A stretch of 64,000 bases of DNA, taken from positions 1 to 64,000 of the forward strand of contig SAQE01000005.1 of the NCBI GenBank assembly GCA_004020545.1, read 5' to 3'. The DNA is from Mesorhizobium sp. (GTDB lineage Bacteria; Pseudomonadota; Alphaproteobacteria; Rhizobiales; Rhizobiaceae). Below are positions 35,757 through 47,258 of the stretch, one piece after another. Position 1 is the stretch's first letter, and every line of letters starts with the position of its first letter. Made by a program: the position numbers and the translations under genes. The notes below the pieces were generated by a model, which was given only the letters and a program-made list of their open reading frames with translations, did no database searches and was not told where the DNA came from.

Positions 35757-36236
35757 TTGCGACCGCCGGTCAAATCCGAACGGACGTTTGCAGCCCACGA
35801 AGCCGCTTCGCCGGCCCATCAGTTCCGGTCATGGGCGATGGGCCGTTCGGAGCCCGCGCGTGTCCTGCGGTTTGTCGCGATCGGCGGCCTGTCGACGCTG
35901 ATCTACGCTGCGGGCACGCTGGCCCTTTCGGGCCGGCACGGTTTCGGCATGCCGGCGGGAATCGCCTCGGTTATCGCCTATGGCGCCGGCGCGGTGTTTT
36001 CCTATTGCGGGCACCGCTTCGTAACCTTCATGTCCGACGGCGCGGTCGGCTTCGAAATCGCGCGATTCGCCTGTGCCACCGCGATTGGATTTCTCCTCTC
36101 GGTCGGGCTGGCCACTATTTTTGCCGATCTCGCCGGTTTCCCGGCATCGGTGCCGGTGGTGCTGGCGTCCATCCTGGTGCCGGTCCTGAACTTCATAATC
36201 TTGCGCAGGTTTGTCTTCGTGGGGGCGGCGGGATGA
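35757..36236 (+). CDS. GtrA-family membrane protein (putative lipid-linked sugar flippase)
   Basis: 159 residues with four hydrophobic segments after residue 37 (R-V-L-R-F-V-A-I-G-G-L-S-T-L-I-Y is the GtrA hallmark; N-F-I-I-L-R-R-F-V-F ends it). Predicted to move polyprenyl-linked sugar across the inner membrane. The frame opens with TTG at 35757, 2 bases after the GtrB stop; the ATG at 35838 just before the conserved part is an alternative. Coupling favours the TTG. Confidence 0.8.
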   Translation: MRPPVKSERTFAAHEAASPAHQFRSWAMGRSEPARVLRFVAIGGLSTLIYAAGTLALSGRHGFGMPAGIASVIAYGAGAVFSYCGHRFVTFMSDGAVGFEIARFACATAIGFLLSVGLATIFADLAGFPASVPVVLASILVPVLNFIILRRFVFVGAAG

Positions 36237-36273
36237 GTTCCAAGGGTGCCGCGTGCTCAGAGGGAAAGAGGCA

Positions 36274-37845
36274 ATGACCGTCATCCAGGGCCGCGCAACG
36301 GCCAATGCGATAGGCCTCGACGCCCGCGGCGGGCAAACATGGATCATGACTCTGTGCCTGCTGGTGCTGGCGGCCGCCATCCCCTGGCAAATGCGATGGG
36401 GTGTCATACCCGACACGAGCTGGGCGATAACCATGTGCGAGCGGGTGCTTGCCGGATCACGGCTCTACGTCGACGTTTTCGAGGTCAATCCGCCGTTCAC
36501 GCCATGGCTGTTCATGCCTGCCGTAGCACTCGCGCATGAGATCGGCATATCGCCGGAAACTGCAATTCATGCCTATTCCTATGCGGTCTGCTTGGCGGGA
36601 TTGGGGCTTGCCGCGCAGATCGCGAGGCGCGCCGGCTTTGCCGAGAACCGAGCACTGTTTTCGATGCTGCCCCTGTTCCTGGCGTTGCTGGTCATTTTCC
36701 CTGGCAATGCCTTCAGCGAGCGGGAACATCTTGGCACCGCCCTGTTGTTGCCCTTGCTGGTGCTGACGGCTTGGCGCGCGGCGCCCATCGAGGGTCGGAC
36801 GCCCAGCCTGCCGATAGCGGCGCTTGCCGGACTTAGCGGCAGCGTGCTGGTGATGGTGAAGCCTTATTACGCGCTGGTCGTGTTGGCTCCCGCCCTCTAT
36901 GTGGCGTGGCGCCGCCGGTCGATCTGGCCGCTGTTTGCACCTGAATATTGGGTGATCGGCCTGGTTTGCGTCGCCTATCTCCTGGCGGTGCTGCATTTCT
37001 ATCCGGAATTCATCAGCGTCATCTACCCGGTACTGGCTGACACCTATATGCGGGTGCGGGACACCCAGCTTGTGCTGACAATCTATGGGCCGTCCTATGT
37101 GTTGGCGCTCTGGATGCTGCGCTTTCTCCGGCCCGGCCAGGCTCTGTCGCCGTTGGTTGCCGTCTTCACGCTCGCTTCACTGGCGGCGACGGTACCGTTG
37201 ATCTACCAGGCCAAGGGCTGGCCCTATCATGCGTTCCCGGCGTTCAGCTTGGTGCTGGGGGCACTGCTGCTGAGGGTCGCTCAACCCAACCCGGCTGCGG
37301 AACGACCGCCGAACGCAAGAATAGAGCTGGCACGTAAGGCGCTGCTGGCCGCCGTCGTCGTAATCGCCGCCAATCCGCTCATGGACGCGCAGAAGCCGAG
37401 CTCCGAGCTCGTCGCCAAGGTCAAGGCCGCGGTTCAGCAGCCGACCGTCGCGCTTGTCGGTTCCGACATCGCGGTGGGCCATCCGCTGACGCGCATGCTC
37501 GGCGGCACATGGATTTCCAGCTATTGCAGCGACTGGCTCGCGGGACTTTCGCTTTATCTCTCGGCAATCGAGACGCAGGCCGGCAATCAGGTGGCCGCGA
37601 ACCACTATCGGCAGGTCGCCAACCGCTACATCGACGGCAAGCTCGCCGAACTCGAAGCGAAGCGGCCCGCGGTGATCATCGTTCAGAAGACCGACAGAGG
37701 CTTGAACGCCGAGCTTTCCCGACGGCAGGACTATATCGGCTTCATGCGGGACTACCGGCAGATCGCCGAGGATAATGGCATGCAAGTGATGCTGCGCAAT
37801 GCCGGCGTCAGCCAGGCAGGGTCACCCGCCGAAGCGTCAAATTGA
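36274..37845 (+). CDS. Polytopic membrane protein, probable GT-C-type glycosyltransferase
   Basis: 523 residues with about ten hydrophobic segments to residue 380, then a soluble C-terminal domain of about 140 residues. An early acidic pair in P-D-T-S-W (near 45) and F-E-V-N-P-P-F (near 70) fits GT-C enzymes that use polyprenyl-phosphate sugars. With GtrB and GtrA it completes a three-part cassette for adding a sugar to a surface polymer. The exact family is not certain. Start at 36274 follows GAAAGAGGCA. Confidence 0.72.
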   Translation: MTVIQGRATANAIGLDARGGQTWIMTLCLLVLAAAIPWQMRWGVIPDTSWAITMCERVLAGSRLYVDVFEVNPPFTPWLFMPAVALAHEIGISPETAIHAYSYAVCLAGLGLAAQIARRAGFAENRALFSMLPLFLALLVIFPGNAFSEREHLGTALLLPLLVLTAWRAAPIEGRTPSLPIAALAGLSGSVLVMVKPYYALVVLAPALYVAWRRRSIWPLFAPEYWVIGLVCVAYLLAVLHFYPEFISVIYPVLADTYMRVRDTQLVLTIYGPSYVLALWMLRFLRPGQALSPLVAVFTLASLAATVPLIYQAKGWPYHAFPAFSLVLGALLLRVAQPNPAAERPPNARIELARKALLAAVVVIAANPLMDAQKPSSELVAKVKAAVQQPTVALVGSDIAVGHPLTRMLGGTWISSYCSDWLAGLSLYLSAIETQAGNQVAANHYRQVANRYIDGKLAELEAKRPAVIIVQKTDRGLNAELSRRQDYIGFMRDYRQIAEDNGMQVMLRNAGVSQAGSPAEASN

Positions 37846-38425
37846 TACGGCCGCCATTCCTCAAGAGCGCCGAGGTCGCGGGGTAGATGCGGTCGACGCC
37901 GTGAAAGCAGAGGCGGCCCTCGCCGCCGAGCACGACGACATCGCCGCTCTTCAGCCTGAACGATTTCGTGCCGCCCTCGCGCGTGGTCTGGCCGACGCGG
38001 AACAGGCAGTCGTCGCCGAGCGACACCGACACGACGGGTGCTGCGAAATCCTGCTCGTCGCGGTCCTGGTGCAGACCCATCCTGGCGTCGCCCGAATAGA
38101 AATTGACAAGGCAGGCTTCCGGCGGATGCGCATAGGCCGAGACCTCGCGCCACAATTGCAGCAAGGCTTCGGGAATCGGCGGCCATGGCTTCCCCGTCAT
38201 CGGATGCGTCGGCTGGTAGCGATAGCCGCGCTCACGGTCGGTCACCCACCCGAGCGCGCCGCAATTGGTCATGCGCACGCTCATCTCCTTGCCGGTGCGC
38301 GGCATGGCCGGCACGTAGAGCGGCGCCGCCTGCACGACGCGCCTGATCTCCTCGACCAGCGCTTCCTGCGCGGGACGCGAAAGATACCCCGGCATGTGGC
38401 GGACGCCCCTGGGCAGAACGAGCAT
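37808..38425 (-). CDS. alkB: AlkB-type alpha-ketoglutarate-dependent dioxygenase
   Basis: 205 residues; repairs 1-methyladenine and 3-methylcytosine by oxidative demethylation. Iron ligands in L-H-Q-D-R-D (H-x-D) and a distal H in F-H-G-V-D-R; 2-oxoglutarate Arg in R-I-N-L-T-L-R-R. N-F-Y-S-G-D-A-R-M-G-L is typical of E. coli-type AlkB. The 3' end overlaps the convergent membrane protein gene by 38 bases. An earlier ATG (38461) is possible. Confidence 0.92.
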   Translation of the reverse strand: MLVLPRGVRHMPGYLSRPAQEALVEEIRRVVQAAPLYVPAMPRTGKEMSVRMTNCGALGWVTDRERGYRYQPTHPMTGKPWPPIPEALLQLWREVSAYAHPPEACLVNFYSGDARMGLHQDRDEQDFAAPVVSVSLGDDCLFRVGQTTREGGTKSFRLKSGDVVVLGGEGRLCFHGVDRIYPATSALLRNGGRINLTLRRVTLPG

Positions 38426-38525
38426 GGGTTGCGCGCCTCTTCGGTTGATGCGGCCCAGCATGCCACCGACAAAGGAAAACGGCGACCCGAAAGCCGCGGT
38501 TCCGTCATTGCCTATCGATCGCCGG

Positions 38526-38996
38526 TCAGGCGAGGTCGGGGATGCGCAGGACCTGGCCGGGATAGATCTTGTCGGGATGGGTCAGCATCGGCTTGTTTGC
38601 CTCGAAGATGATGTTGTTCTTGACGCCCTGGCCCTTGCCGTAGTTCTTTTCGGCGATCTTCCAGAGATTGTCGCCTTTCTGGACGGTGTAGAAAGTCGGC
38701 TCCTTGGCCGACGTCGCGGCCTTGCCGGCTTCAGGCGCGACCTGCAGTTCATCGGCCTGCACCTTGGACACGCCAAGCGTGTTGCCAACGGCAATGACGG
38801 CCTTCTCAAAGACCGACTGATCCTTGACCGTGCCCTTCAGCACGGCCGTGTCGCCCTGGACGGCGACTTCGACACCGTCTGTGCCCAGTTTGTGCGAATC
38901 GAGCTCCTTCTTGAGTGTGTCGGCGGAGGGCGCCGCCTCGTCCCCGCCGATGCCCAGTTTCTTGCCGACACTCTTGACGAAATCGAACATACCCAT
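38526..38996 (-). CDS. kbp: BON-LysM protein (Kbp/YgaU family)
   Basis: 156 residues: BON domain about 20-90 and LysM domain about 106-154 (Y-T-V-Q-K-G-D-N-L-W-K-I-A-E, I-Y-P-G-Q-V-L-R-I-P). E. coli Kbp of the same architecture is a potassium-binding cytoplasmic protein; that function is assumed from the family. No signal peptide. The ATG at 38996 has GGAGGCCAGCA ahead of it. Confidence 0.88.
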   Translation of the reverse strand: MGMFDFVKSVGKKLGIGGDEAAPSADTLKKELDSHKLGTDGVEVAVQGDTAVLKGTVKDQSVFEKAVIAVGNTLGVSKVQADELQVAPEAGKAATSAKEPTFYTVQKGDNLWKIAEKNYGKGQGVKNNIIFEANKPMLTHPDKIYPGQVLRIPDLA

Positions 38997-39084
38997 TGCT
39001 GGCCTCCTTCGCTGTAGCAATGGCCGAACCTTGCACCTGTCATACCAAATGGAAAGCGTTTTATGCGCGCGGGCGTTGCATCGC

Positions 39085-39531
<447 letters not shown>

Positions 39532-39555
39532 GACGCGACCGGCGTGAAAAGAAAA

Positions 39556-39575
39556 GGCCCGGCCGCAGCCGGGCC
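39556..39575 (-). terminator. Intrinsic terminator of pckA
   Basis: Perfect 8-base stem GGCCCGGC / GCCGGGCC with a four-base loop, followed on the minus strand by TTTTCTTTT. It lies 20 bases after the pckA stop. Confidence 0.85.
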
Positions 39576-39594
39576 ATAGCAATCCCTCTGGCGG

Positions 39595-41205
<1,611 letters not shown>

Positions 41206-41546
41206 CAAATTTCCTCTCTGGATTTGGCCGCATCTGGCCGGTGGATTTCCGGGGCCTGTGTGGAGGCCAGATAGGCTCAGAACCAGAAAAGGCAAATGAT
41301 ATCAAATCATTAATCGATTTAAAAAATTTGAAAGTTGTTTAAATCGTTTAAATGTGCAAAAAGTCACAGAGGTTGCCCAAAGGATTGGCAGGCTTCGTTC
41401 GTCCAATCCCGTCAGGGTGCGATCGTGTGTAGCGGCAGGCCGCCCGTGACTTCGAGCGGAGCCCATGCCACATTTTGTACCCAATTTGTCCTGCAAAAGC
41501 CCCTTCTCGACGACAGAAGGGACAGCTCATGAGGGAGCCGCTTGAA
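41206..41546. promoter_or_regulatory. Divergent pckA / chvI promoter region
   Basis: 341 gene-free bases. The middle (about 41295-41360) is unusually AT-rich for this genome (ATTTAAAAAATTTGAAAG, GTTTAAATCGTTTAAATG) with overlapping TTTAAA repeats. No regulator site could be named with confidence. Confidence 0.5.
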
Positions 41547-42248
41547 ATGGCAACTATCGCGCTTGTCGATGACGACCGCAACATTCTGACTTCGGTGTCG
41601 ATCGCGCTCGAATCCGAGGGCTACCGCGTCGAAACCTATACAGATGGCGCCTCGGCGCTGGAAGGCCTGGCGGCGCGGCCGCCGAACCTCGCAATCCTCG
41701 ACATCAAGATGCCGCGCATGGACGGCATGGAGCTGTTGCGCCGGATGCGGCAGAAATCAGACCTGCCGGTGATCTTCCTGACCTCGAAGGACGACGAGAT
41801 CGACGAGTTGTTCGGCCTCAAGATGGGCGCCGACGACTTCATCCGCAAGCCGTTCTCGCAGCGCCTGCTGGTCGAGCGGGTGCGCGCGGTGCTGCGTCGC
41901 ACCAGCGCCCGCGAGGCGGCCGCCAAGGCGCCCAGCCAGCAGGCCCGCTCGCTCGAACGCGGCCAGTTGGTGATGGACCAGGAGCGGCACACCTGCACCT
42001 GGAAGGGCGAGCCGGTGACGCTGACGGTGACCGAGTTCCTGATCCTGCACTCGCTGGCGCAGCGCCCCGGTGTGGTAAAAAGCCGTGATGCGCTGATGGA
42101 TTCGGCCTATGATGAGCAGGTCTATGTCGACGACCGCACCATCGACAGCCACATCAAGCGGCTGCGCAAGAAGTTCAAGGCCGTCGACGACGACTTCGAG
42201 ATGATCGAAACCCTGTACGGAGTCGGATACCGGTTCCGCGAGGCTTGA
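41547..42248 (+). CDS. chvI: Two-component response regulator ChvI
   Basis: 233 residues: receiver domain 1-120 (A-L-V-D-D-D-R near 5-11, phospho-Asp in L-A-I-L-D-I-K-M-P near 52, Lys in F-I-R-K-P-F) and OmpR-type winged helix 135-230. With ChvG it controls envelope, exopolysaccharide and acid responses needed for host interaction in rhizobia. Start at 41547 ([11 protein letters not shown]) matches the family; GGGAGCCGC is just upstream. Confidence 0.96.
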   Translation: MATIALVDDDRNILTSVSIALESEGYRVETYTDGASALEGLAARPPNLAILDIKMPRMDGMELLRRMRQKSDLPVIFLTSKDDEIDELFGLKMGADDFIRKPFSQRLLVERVRAVLRRTSAREAAAKAPSQQARSLERGQLVMDQERHTCTWKGEPVTLTVTEFLILHSLAQRPGVVKSRDALMDSAYDEQVYVDDRTIDSHIKRLRKKFKAVDDDFEMIETLYGVGYRFREA

Positions 42249-42249
42249 A

Positions 42250-42363
42250 TAGGCAGTAGGCAGTAGGGAATAGTCGGTAGTCAGTTTTGAATGGTGCGAG
42301 CAGCCACTGGTGCATAGTCGCGGTTTCAGCCAACCATCTCTATTCCCCACTGCCTACTCACTA
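42250..42363. repeat. Inverted repeat element between chvI and chvG
   Basis: Left arm 42250-42273 (TAGGCAGTAGGCAGTAGGGA + ATAG) and right arm 42340-42363 (CTATTCCCCACTGCCTACTC + ACTA) are inverted near-copies, 66 bases apart. Tandem GGCAGTA units in the left arm look like slippage-prone repeats. Non-coding. Confidence 0.7.
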
Positions 42364-42393
42364 CTCACTAATTTAAGCAGGGACTGCTAGTTG

Positions 42394-44178
42394 ATGGCAG
42401 TGGACGTAGAGCGAGGCAGGCGGGCGGGCGCGGCGAGGCGCCCGTCGCAGATCGTGCCCGCATTCGTGTCGAGGATCACGGTGCCGATGCGCCGTTTTCT
42501 CGGCCATCACATCTTCTCCAGCCTGACGCGGCGCATCCTGTTCCTCAACCTGGCCGGCCTCGCGGTGCTGGTCACGGGCATCCTCTACCTCAACACCTTC
42601 CGCGACGGCCTGATCGACGCCCGTGTCGAAAGCCTGATGACGCAGGGCGAGATCATCGCCGGCGCGATCGCGGCCTCGGCGACGGTTGAGACCGACTCGA
42701 TCAGCATCGATCCGGAAAAGCTGCTCGAACTGCAGGCCGGCGAAAGCCTTGGGCCGGGTTCCGACCAGCTCGACAATCTCGACTTCCCGATCAATCCAGA
42801 GCGCGTGGCGCCGGTGCTGAGACGCCTGATCTCGCCGACCCGCACGCGCGCGCGCATCTACGACCGCGACGCGAACCTTTTGCTCGATTCGCGCCATCTC
42901 TATTCGCGCGGCCAGATCCTGCGCTACGACCTGCCGCCGGTCGACGACGAACAGCCGGACCTTCTGGAGCGCGTCGAAAAATTCGTCTTCGACTTTTTCC
43001 GCAACAAGGACCTGCCCGTCTATCACGAGCAGCCCGGCGGCAACGGCGCGGCCTTCCCCGAAGTGGTCAAGGCGCTGACCGGCAGCCCCTCGACCATCGT
43101 GCGGGTGAGCGAACAGGGCGAGCAGATCGTCTCGGTGGCGGTGCCGATCCAGCGCTTCCGCGCCGTGCTCGGCGTGCTGATGCTGTCCACCGAAGGCGGC
43201 GATATCGATAAGATCGTCGCGGCCGAACGCAAGGCGATCCTGCGCGTATTCGGCATCGCGGCGCTCGTCACCGCCATCCTCTCGATGCTTTTGGCCTCCA
43301 CCATCGCCAATCCGCTGCGGCGGCTTTCCGCCGCCGCCGTCAGGGTGCGGCGCGGCGTCAAGAGCCGCGAGGAGATCCCGGACTTTTCCGACCGGCAGGA
43401 CGAGATCGGCAATTTGTCGATCGCGGTGCGCGACATGACCAATGCGCTCTACGCGCGCATCGAGGCCATCGAGAGCTTCGCCGCCGACGTCTCGCACGAG
43501 CTCAAGAACCCACTGACCTCGCTGCGCAGCGCGGTCGAAACACTGCCGCTGGCCAAGAACGACACCTCCCGCGCCCGGCTGATGGAGATCATCCAGCACG
43601 ATGTGAGGCGGCTCGACCGGCTGATCACCGACATTTCCGACGCATCCAGGCTCGATGCCGAACTCGCGCGGGAAGACGCGGGAACCGTCGATCTGAAGAA
43701 ATTCGTCACCGACCTCATCGCGGTCTCGCGCGAGACGACGCGCAACAAGAAGGCGGTCGAGATCGAGCTCAAGGTCGCCAAGCTGCCGCAGGGCGTCAAA
43801 GGCTATGTCGTCGCCGGCCACGATCTGAGGATCGGCCAGGTCATCACCAACCTGATCGAGAACGCCCGCTCCTTCGTTCCCGAGGAACACGGGCACATCA
43901 CCATCTCGCTGGCGCGCGCTGGCAAGTTCAACATCGTCACCGTCGACGACAACGGTCCGGGCATCAGGGCCGAAAAGATCGACCGCATTTTCGAGCGCTT
44001 CTACACCGACCGGCCCGCCGGCGAGGCCTTCGGCCAGAATTCCGGCCTCGGCCTGTCGATCAGCCGCCAGATCGTCGAGGCGCATGGCGGCACGCTGACG
44101 GCGGAAAACATCCCGGGCACCAAGCCCGGCGAGATCAAGGGCGCGCGCTTCGTGGTGACGCTGCCGGCCGAAGGTTGA
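42394..44178 (+). CDS. chvG: Sensor histidine kinase ChvG (ExoS)
   Basis: 594 residues. First transmembrane helix near 52-72, periplasmic sensor region to about 285, second helix near 290-312, HAMP, then dimerisation/phosphoacceptor domain (A-A-D-V-S-H-E-L-K-N-P-L near 370) and ATPase domain (N-L-I-E-N-A-R-S-F, D-D-N-G-P-G-I-R, G-L-G-L-S-I-S). Partner of ChvI. The ATG at 42394 is chosen over the adjacent TTG; the true start could also be further in, since the first 40 residues are poorly conserved-looking. Confidence 0.95.
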   Translation: MAVDVERGRRAGAARRPSQIVPAFVSRITVPMRRFLGHHIFSSLTRRILFLNLAGLAVLVTGILYLNTFRDGLIDARVESLMTQGEIIAGAIAASATVETDSISIDPEKLLELQAGESLGPGSDQLDNLDFPINPERVAPVLRRLISPTRTRARIYDRDANLLLDSRHLYSRGQILRYDLPPVDDEQPDLLERVEKFVFDFFRNKDLPVYHEQPGGNGAAFPEVVKALTGSPSTIVRVSEQGEQIVSVAVPIQRFRAVLGVLMLSTEGGDIDKIVAAERKAILRVFGIAALVTAILSMLLASTIANPLRRLSAAAVRVRRGVKSREEIPDFSDRQDEIGNLSIAVRDMTNALYARIEAIESFAADVSHELKNPLTSLRSAVETLPLAKNDTSRARLMEIIQHDVRRLDRLITDISDASRLDAELAREDAGTVDLKKFVTDLIAVSRETTRNKKAVEIELKVAKLPQGVKGYVVAGHDLRIGQVITNLIENARSFVPEEHGHITISLARAGKFNIVTVDDNGPGIRAEKIDRIFERFYTDRPAGEAFGQNSGLGLSISRQIVEAHGGTLTAENIPGTKPGEIKGARFVVTLPAEG

Positions 44179-44199
44179 TCACCGGCTCGAGACACGCTC

Positions 44200-44661
44200 A
44201 TGCCCGACCCTGCGGTGAAGCCTGAAAACATCCACGGAACGGCGATCCTCATCGGCGACCGCGGCGTCCTCATCACCGGGCCGTCCGGCGTCGGCAAGAC
44301 GACGCTGGCGCTGACGCTCATCGACCATTGCCGGGCGCGCGGGCTGTTTTCGCGGCTGATCAGTGACGACAGGCTGCTTGCCGCCTCACATCACGGGCGG
44401 CTGGTCTGCCGGGCGCCCGCCGCCATCGCCGGCCTCGCCGAGGTGCCGGGCTTCATTCCGAGCCCGCTGCCGTTCGAGCCAGGCGGCGTGATCGACCTCC
44501 ATATCCGGCTGGTGCCGAAGCCGGAGATGGCCCGTTTCCAGGAAGAGATCAGCGAGCCGGTCGCGGGCTGTCCGGTGCCGCTCGTCGATCTTGCCGAGCG
44601 CAACGCCGCCACGGCCTTGCCGGCGGTGATGGCGCGGCTGTCGATCCCGCCTTTTTCGTGA
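44200..44661 (+). CDS. hprK: HPr kinase (short alphaproteobacterial HprK)
   Basis: 153 residues, about half the Firmicutes length, retaining only the C-terminal kinase domain. P-loop G-P-S-G-V-G-K-T-T near 27-35, and L-I-S-D-D-R near 53. In alphaproteobacteria this form phosphorylates HPr, encoded downstream, as part of a regulatory PTS. It follows chvG by 21 bases. Confidence 0.92.
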   Translation: MPDPAVKPENIHGTAILIGDRGVLITGPSGVGKTTLALTLIDHCRARGLFSRLISDDRLLAASHHGRLVCRAPAAIAGLAEVPGFIPSPLPFEPGGVIDLHIRLVPKPEMARFQEEISEPVAGCPVPLVDLAERNAATALPAVMARLSIPPFS

Positions 44662-44827
44662 TCCGGTTCCGGGGTTTTTTGCTGCAATGCGTCAAAATGG
44701 CCCAAGCCGTCGCAATTTTGGGCTTGTCAACCGGCCGTGCGTCGACAAGATAGCGCTCCCGCCGCCTGGAATGGGAGGCGAACATAAGATACGCCTGTGA
44801 AGCGGCGATGACGGGAGCCACCAACGA

Positions 44828-45229
44828 ATGATCGGACTCGTGCTCGTGACGCACGGTCAACTCGCCACCGAGTTCCGGCATGCCGTAGAACATGTGGTGG
44901 GGCCACAGGACAATTTCGAGACGGTGGCGATCGGCGCCGACGACGACATGGAGAAGCGCCGGGCCGACATCGTCGACGCGGTCGCGCGCGTCGATACCGG
45001 GACCGGCGTCATCGTGCTCACCGACATGTTCGGCGGCACGCCATCGAACCTCGCCATCTCGGTGATGGAATCCGGCCGCACCGAGGTGATCGCCGGCATG
45101 AACCTGCCGATGCTGATCAAGCTGTCCTCGGTCCGCAAGGGCGACAACATGACCGCCGCGCTCGACGAGGCGCAGGCCGCGGGGCGCAAATACATCAACG
45201 TCGCCAGCCAGCTTCTGAGCAGCAAATGA
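44828..45229 (+). CDS. PTS EIIA component, mannose family
   Basis: 133 residues. The phospho-accepting His is at position 9 in V-L-V-T-H-G-Q-L; the T-D-M-F-G-G-T-P-S-N motif near 64-73 is diagnostic of EIIA-Man. No EIIB/C/D genes are nearby, so it is probably regulatory rather than transporting. Overlaps the HPr start (ATGA). Confidence 0.93.
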   Translation: MIGLVLVTHGQLATEFRHAVEHVVGPQDNFETVAIGADDDMEKRRADIVDAVARVDTGTGVIVLTDMFGGTPSNLAISVMESGRTEVIAGMNLPMLIKLSSVRKGDNMTAALDEAQAAGRKYINVASQLLSSK

Positions 45230-45522
45230 ATGCCCAGGCACCGGAAAGGGACGAGGTGGTGCGGGAGTTCCCGATCGTCAACCAGCGCGGCCTGCATGCC
45301 CGCGCTTCCGCCAAATTCGTCCAGGTCGCCAGCGGTTTCGATGCCACCATCCATGTCGAGAAGGATGGGGTGAAAGTCGGCGGAACGTCGATCATGGGCC
45401 TCATGATGCTGGCGGCAAGCCCCGGCTATTCGATCCGCGTCACCGCCACAGGTCCGGATGCCGGCCCGGCCATGGACGCGCTGGAGCAGTTGGTCGCCTC
45501 GCGCTTCGGCGAGGAAATCTGA
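45226..45522 (+). CDS. Phosphocarrier protein HPr
   Basis: 98 residues. Active-site His in R-G-L-H-A-R-A-S-A near 25, and the HprK target Ser in G-T-S-I-M-G-L-M near 55. Receives phosphate from EI(Ntr)/EI and passes it to EIIA-Man. Translationally coupled to the EIIA gene. Confidence 0.94.
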   Translation: MNAQAPERDEVVREFPIVNQRGLHARASAKFVQVASGFDATIHVEKDGVKVGGTSIMGLMMLAASPGYSIRVTATGPDAGPAMDALEQLVASRFGEEI

Positions 45523-45588
45523 GGCGCCGCGATTTAGAGCGTTCACCGTTTCATGGAACCGCCGAACCGCTCTATCTCTTTGCTTGAC

Positions 45589-45632
45589 GCAATTCCGGAC
45601 GGAAAGCCGCTACACACTTTTCCTGGAATTGC
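45589..45632. repeat. Short palindromic repeat, family A
   Basis: GCAATTCCGGACGGAAAGCC ... CACTTTTCCTGGAATTGC, ends GCAATTCC / GGAATTGC. Closely similar to 25378-25421. A second inverted pair, GAGCGTTCACCG and CGAACCGCTC (45538-45572), lies just before it. Confidence 0.7.
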
Positions 45633-45665
45633 TCTGACGCGCATCGTCTTGAAGGACATGCACGA

Positions 45666-45681
45666 ATAAAGATTTCTTTAT
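45666..45681. promoter_or_regulatory. Palindrome upstream of ahcY (SahR-like site)
   Basis: ATAAAGA-TT-TCTTTAT, 7-base perfect arms, 113 bases before ahcY. It resembles the ATAAAGATATCTTTAT type of palindrome associated, from memory, with ArsR-family SahR control of methionine-cycle genes in Rhizobiales. The regulator identity is inferred. Confidence 0.45.
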
Positions 45682-45793
45682 ATCCCATTGTCGTTTGGCG
45701 ACCGATCTGCTAGTCAGGCCGGCAATCCGCGCCCCTCCATGCGCCGTCCCGGCGCCGGCGCGCTTTTGAAGACAATCACACCGGAGCACTGCC

Positions 45794-47194
45794 ATGACGG
45801 GTAGCAAGGACTATGTGGTCGCCGACATCTCGCTTGCCGGCTGGGGCCGCAAGGAGATCGAGATCGCCGAAACCGAAATGCCGGGCCTGATGGCCTGCCG
45901 CGAGGAGTTCGGCGACAAGAAGCCGCTGAAGGGCGCGCGCATCACCGGCTCGCTGCACATGACGATCCAGACGGCGGTGCTGATCGAGACGCTGAAGGCG
46001 CTGGGCGCAGATATCCGCTGGGCCTCCTGCAACATCTTCTCGACCCAGGACCATGCCGCGGCGGCGATCGCCGAGGCCGGCATTCCGGTCTTCGCCATCA
46101 AGGGCGAGACGCTGGAGGACTATTGGAATTACACCGACCGGATCTTCCAATGGGCCGATGGCGACACCTCCAACATGATCCTCGACGATGGCGGCGACGC
46201 CACCATGTACATCCTGCTCGGCGCCCGCGCCGAAGCCGGCGAGGACGTGCTGTCCAATCCCGGTAGCGAAGAGGAAGAGATCCTGTTCGCCCAGATCAAG
46301 AAGCGCATGAAGGCCTCGCCGGGCTTCTTCACCAAACAAAGGGAAGCGATCCGTGGCGTCACCGAGGAGACGACCACCGGCGTCAACCGTCTCTATCAGT
46401 TGCAGAAGAAGGGCCTGCTGCCCTTCCCGGCGATCAACGTCAACGATTCCGTCACCAAGTCGAAGTTCGACAACAAGTACGGCTGCAAGGAATCGCTGGT
46501 CGACGGCATCCGGCGCGGCACCGACACGATGATGGCCGGCAAGGTCGCCGTGGTCTGCGGCTACGGCGATGTCGGCAAGGGCTCGTCGGCCTCGCTGCGC
46601 GGCGCCGGCGCCCGAGTCAAGGTGACCGAGGTCGACCCGATCTGCGCGCTGCAGGCGGCGATGGACGGCTTCGAGGTGGTCACGCTGGAAGACGCGGCGC
46701 CCACCGCCGACATCGTCATCACCACCACCGGCAACAAGGACGTCGTCACGCTCGACCATATGCGGGCGATGAAGGACATGGTGATCGTCGGCAACATCGG
46801 CCACTTCGACAACGAGATCCAGGTAGCGGCGCTGCGCAACCTGAAATGGACCAACGTCAAGCCGCAGGTGGACTTGATCACCTTCCCGGACGGCAAGCGG
46901 ATGATCCTTCTGTCGGAAGGCCGCCTGCTGAACCTCGGCAACGCCACCGGCCATCCGAGCTTCGTCATGTCGGCCTCGTTCACCAACCAGGTGCTGGCGC
47001 AGATCGAACTCTTCACCAAGCACGGCCAGTATCAGAACCAGGTCTATGTGCTGCCCAAGCACCTCGACGAGAAGGTGGCGCGGCTGCATCTCGACAAGCT
47101 TGGCGCCAAGCTCACCGAGCTGTCGGGCGAACAGGCCGCCTATATCGGTGTGACGCCGCAGGGGCCGTACAAGCCGGAACACTACCGCTATTAA
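45794..47194 (+). CDS. ahcY: S-adenosylhomocysteine hydrolase AhcY
   Basis: 466 residues; splits S-adenosylhomocysteine to adenosine and homocysteine, recycling the product of methyltransferases. N-terminal [14 protein letters not shown], the NAD motif G-Y-G-D-V-G-K-G-S near 256-264, and the C-terminal K-P-E-H-Y-R-Y that closes the cofactor site are all intact. Confidence 0.97.
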   Translation: MTGSKDYVVADISLAGWGRKEIEIAETEMPGLMACREEFGDKKPLKGARITGSLHMTIQTAVLIETLKALGADIRWASCNIFSTQDHAAAAIAEAGIPVFAIKGETLEDYWNYTDRIFQWADGDTSNMILDDGGDATMYILLGARAEAGEDVLSNPGSEEEEILFAQIKKRMKASPGFFTKQREAIRGVTEETTTGVNRLYQLQKKGLLPFPAINVNDSVTKSKFDNKYGCKESLVDGIRRGTDTMMAGKVAVVCGYGDVGKGSSASLRGAGARVKVTEVDPICALQAAMDGFEVVTLEDAAPTADIVITTTGNKDVVTLDHMRAMKDMVIVGNIGHFDNEIQVAALRNLKWTNVKPQVDLITFPDGKRMILLSEGRLLNLGNATGHPSFVMSASFTNQVLAQIELFTKHGQYQNQVYVLPKHLDEKVARLHLDKLGAKLTELSGEQAAYIGVTPQGPYKPEHYRY

Positions 47195-47222
47195 CCAAAG
47201 CGAAAATATCTACAATATATTG

Positions 47223-47258
47223 AAGCCGGGCGTTGACTTTTCGCCCGGCTTCATTTTT
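47223..47258 (+). terminator. Intrinsic terminator of ahcY
   Basis: Stem AAGCCGGGCG / CGCCCGGCTT with a nine-base loop, followed by CATTTTTT. It lies 28 bases after the ahcY stop. Confidence 0.88.

Noticed and set aside
45523-45793. SAM or S-adenosylhomocysteine riboswitch before ahcY
   Set aside because: No recognisable SAM-II or SAH aptamer pattern could be traced; the palindrome and a family A repeat account for the visible structure.
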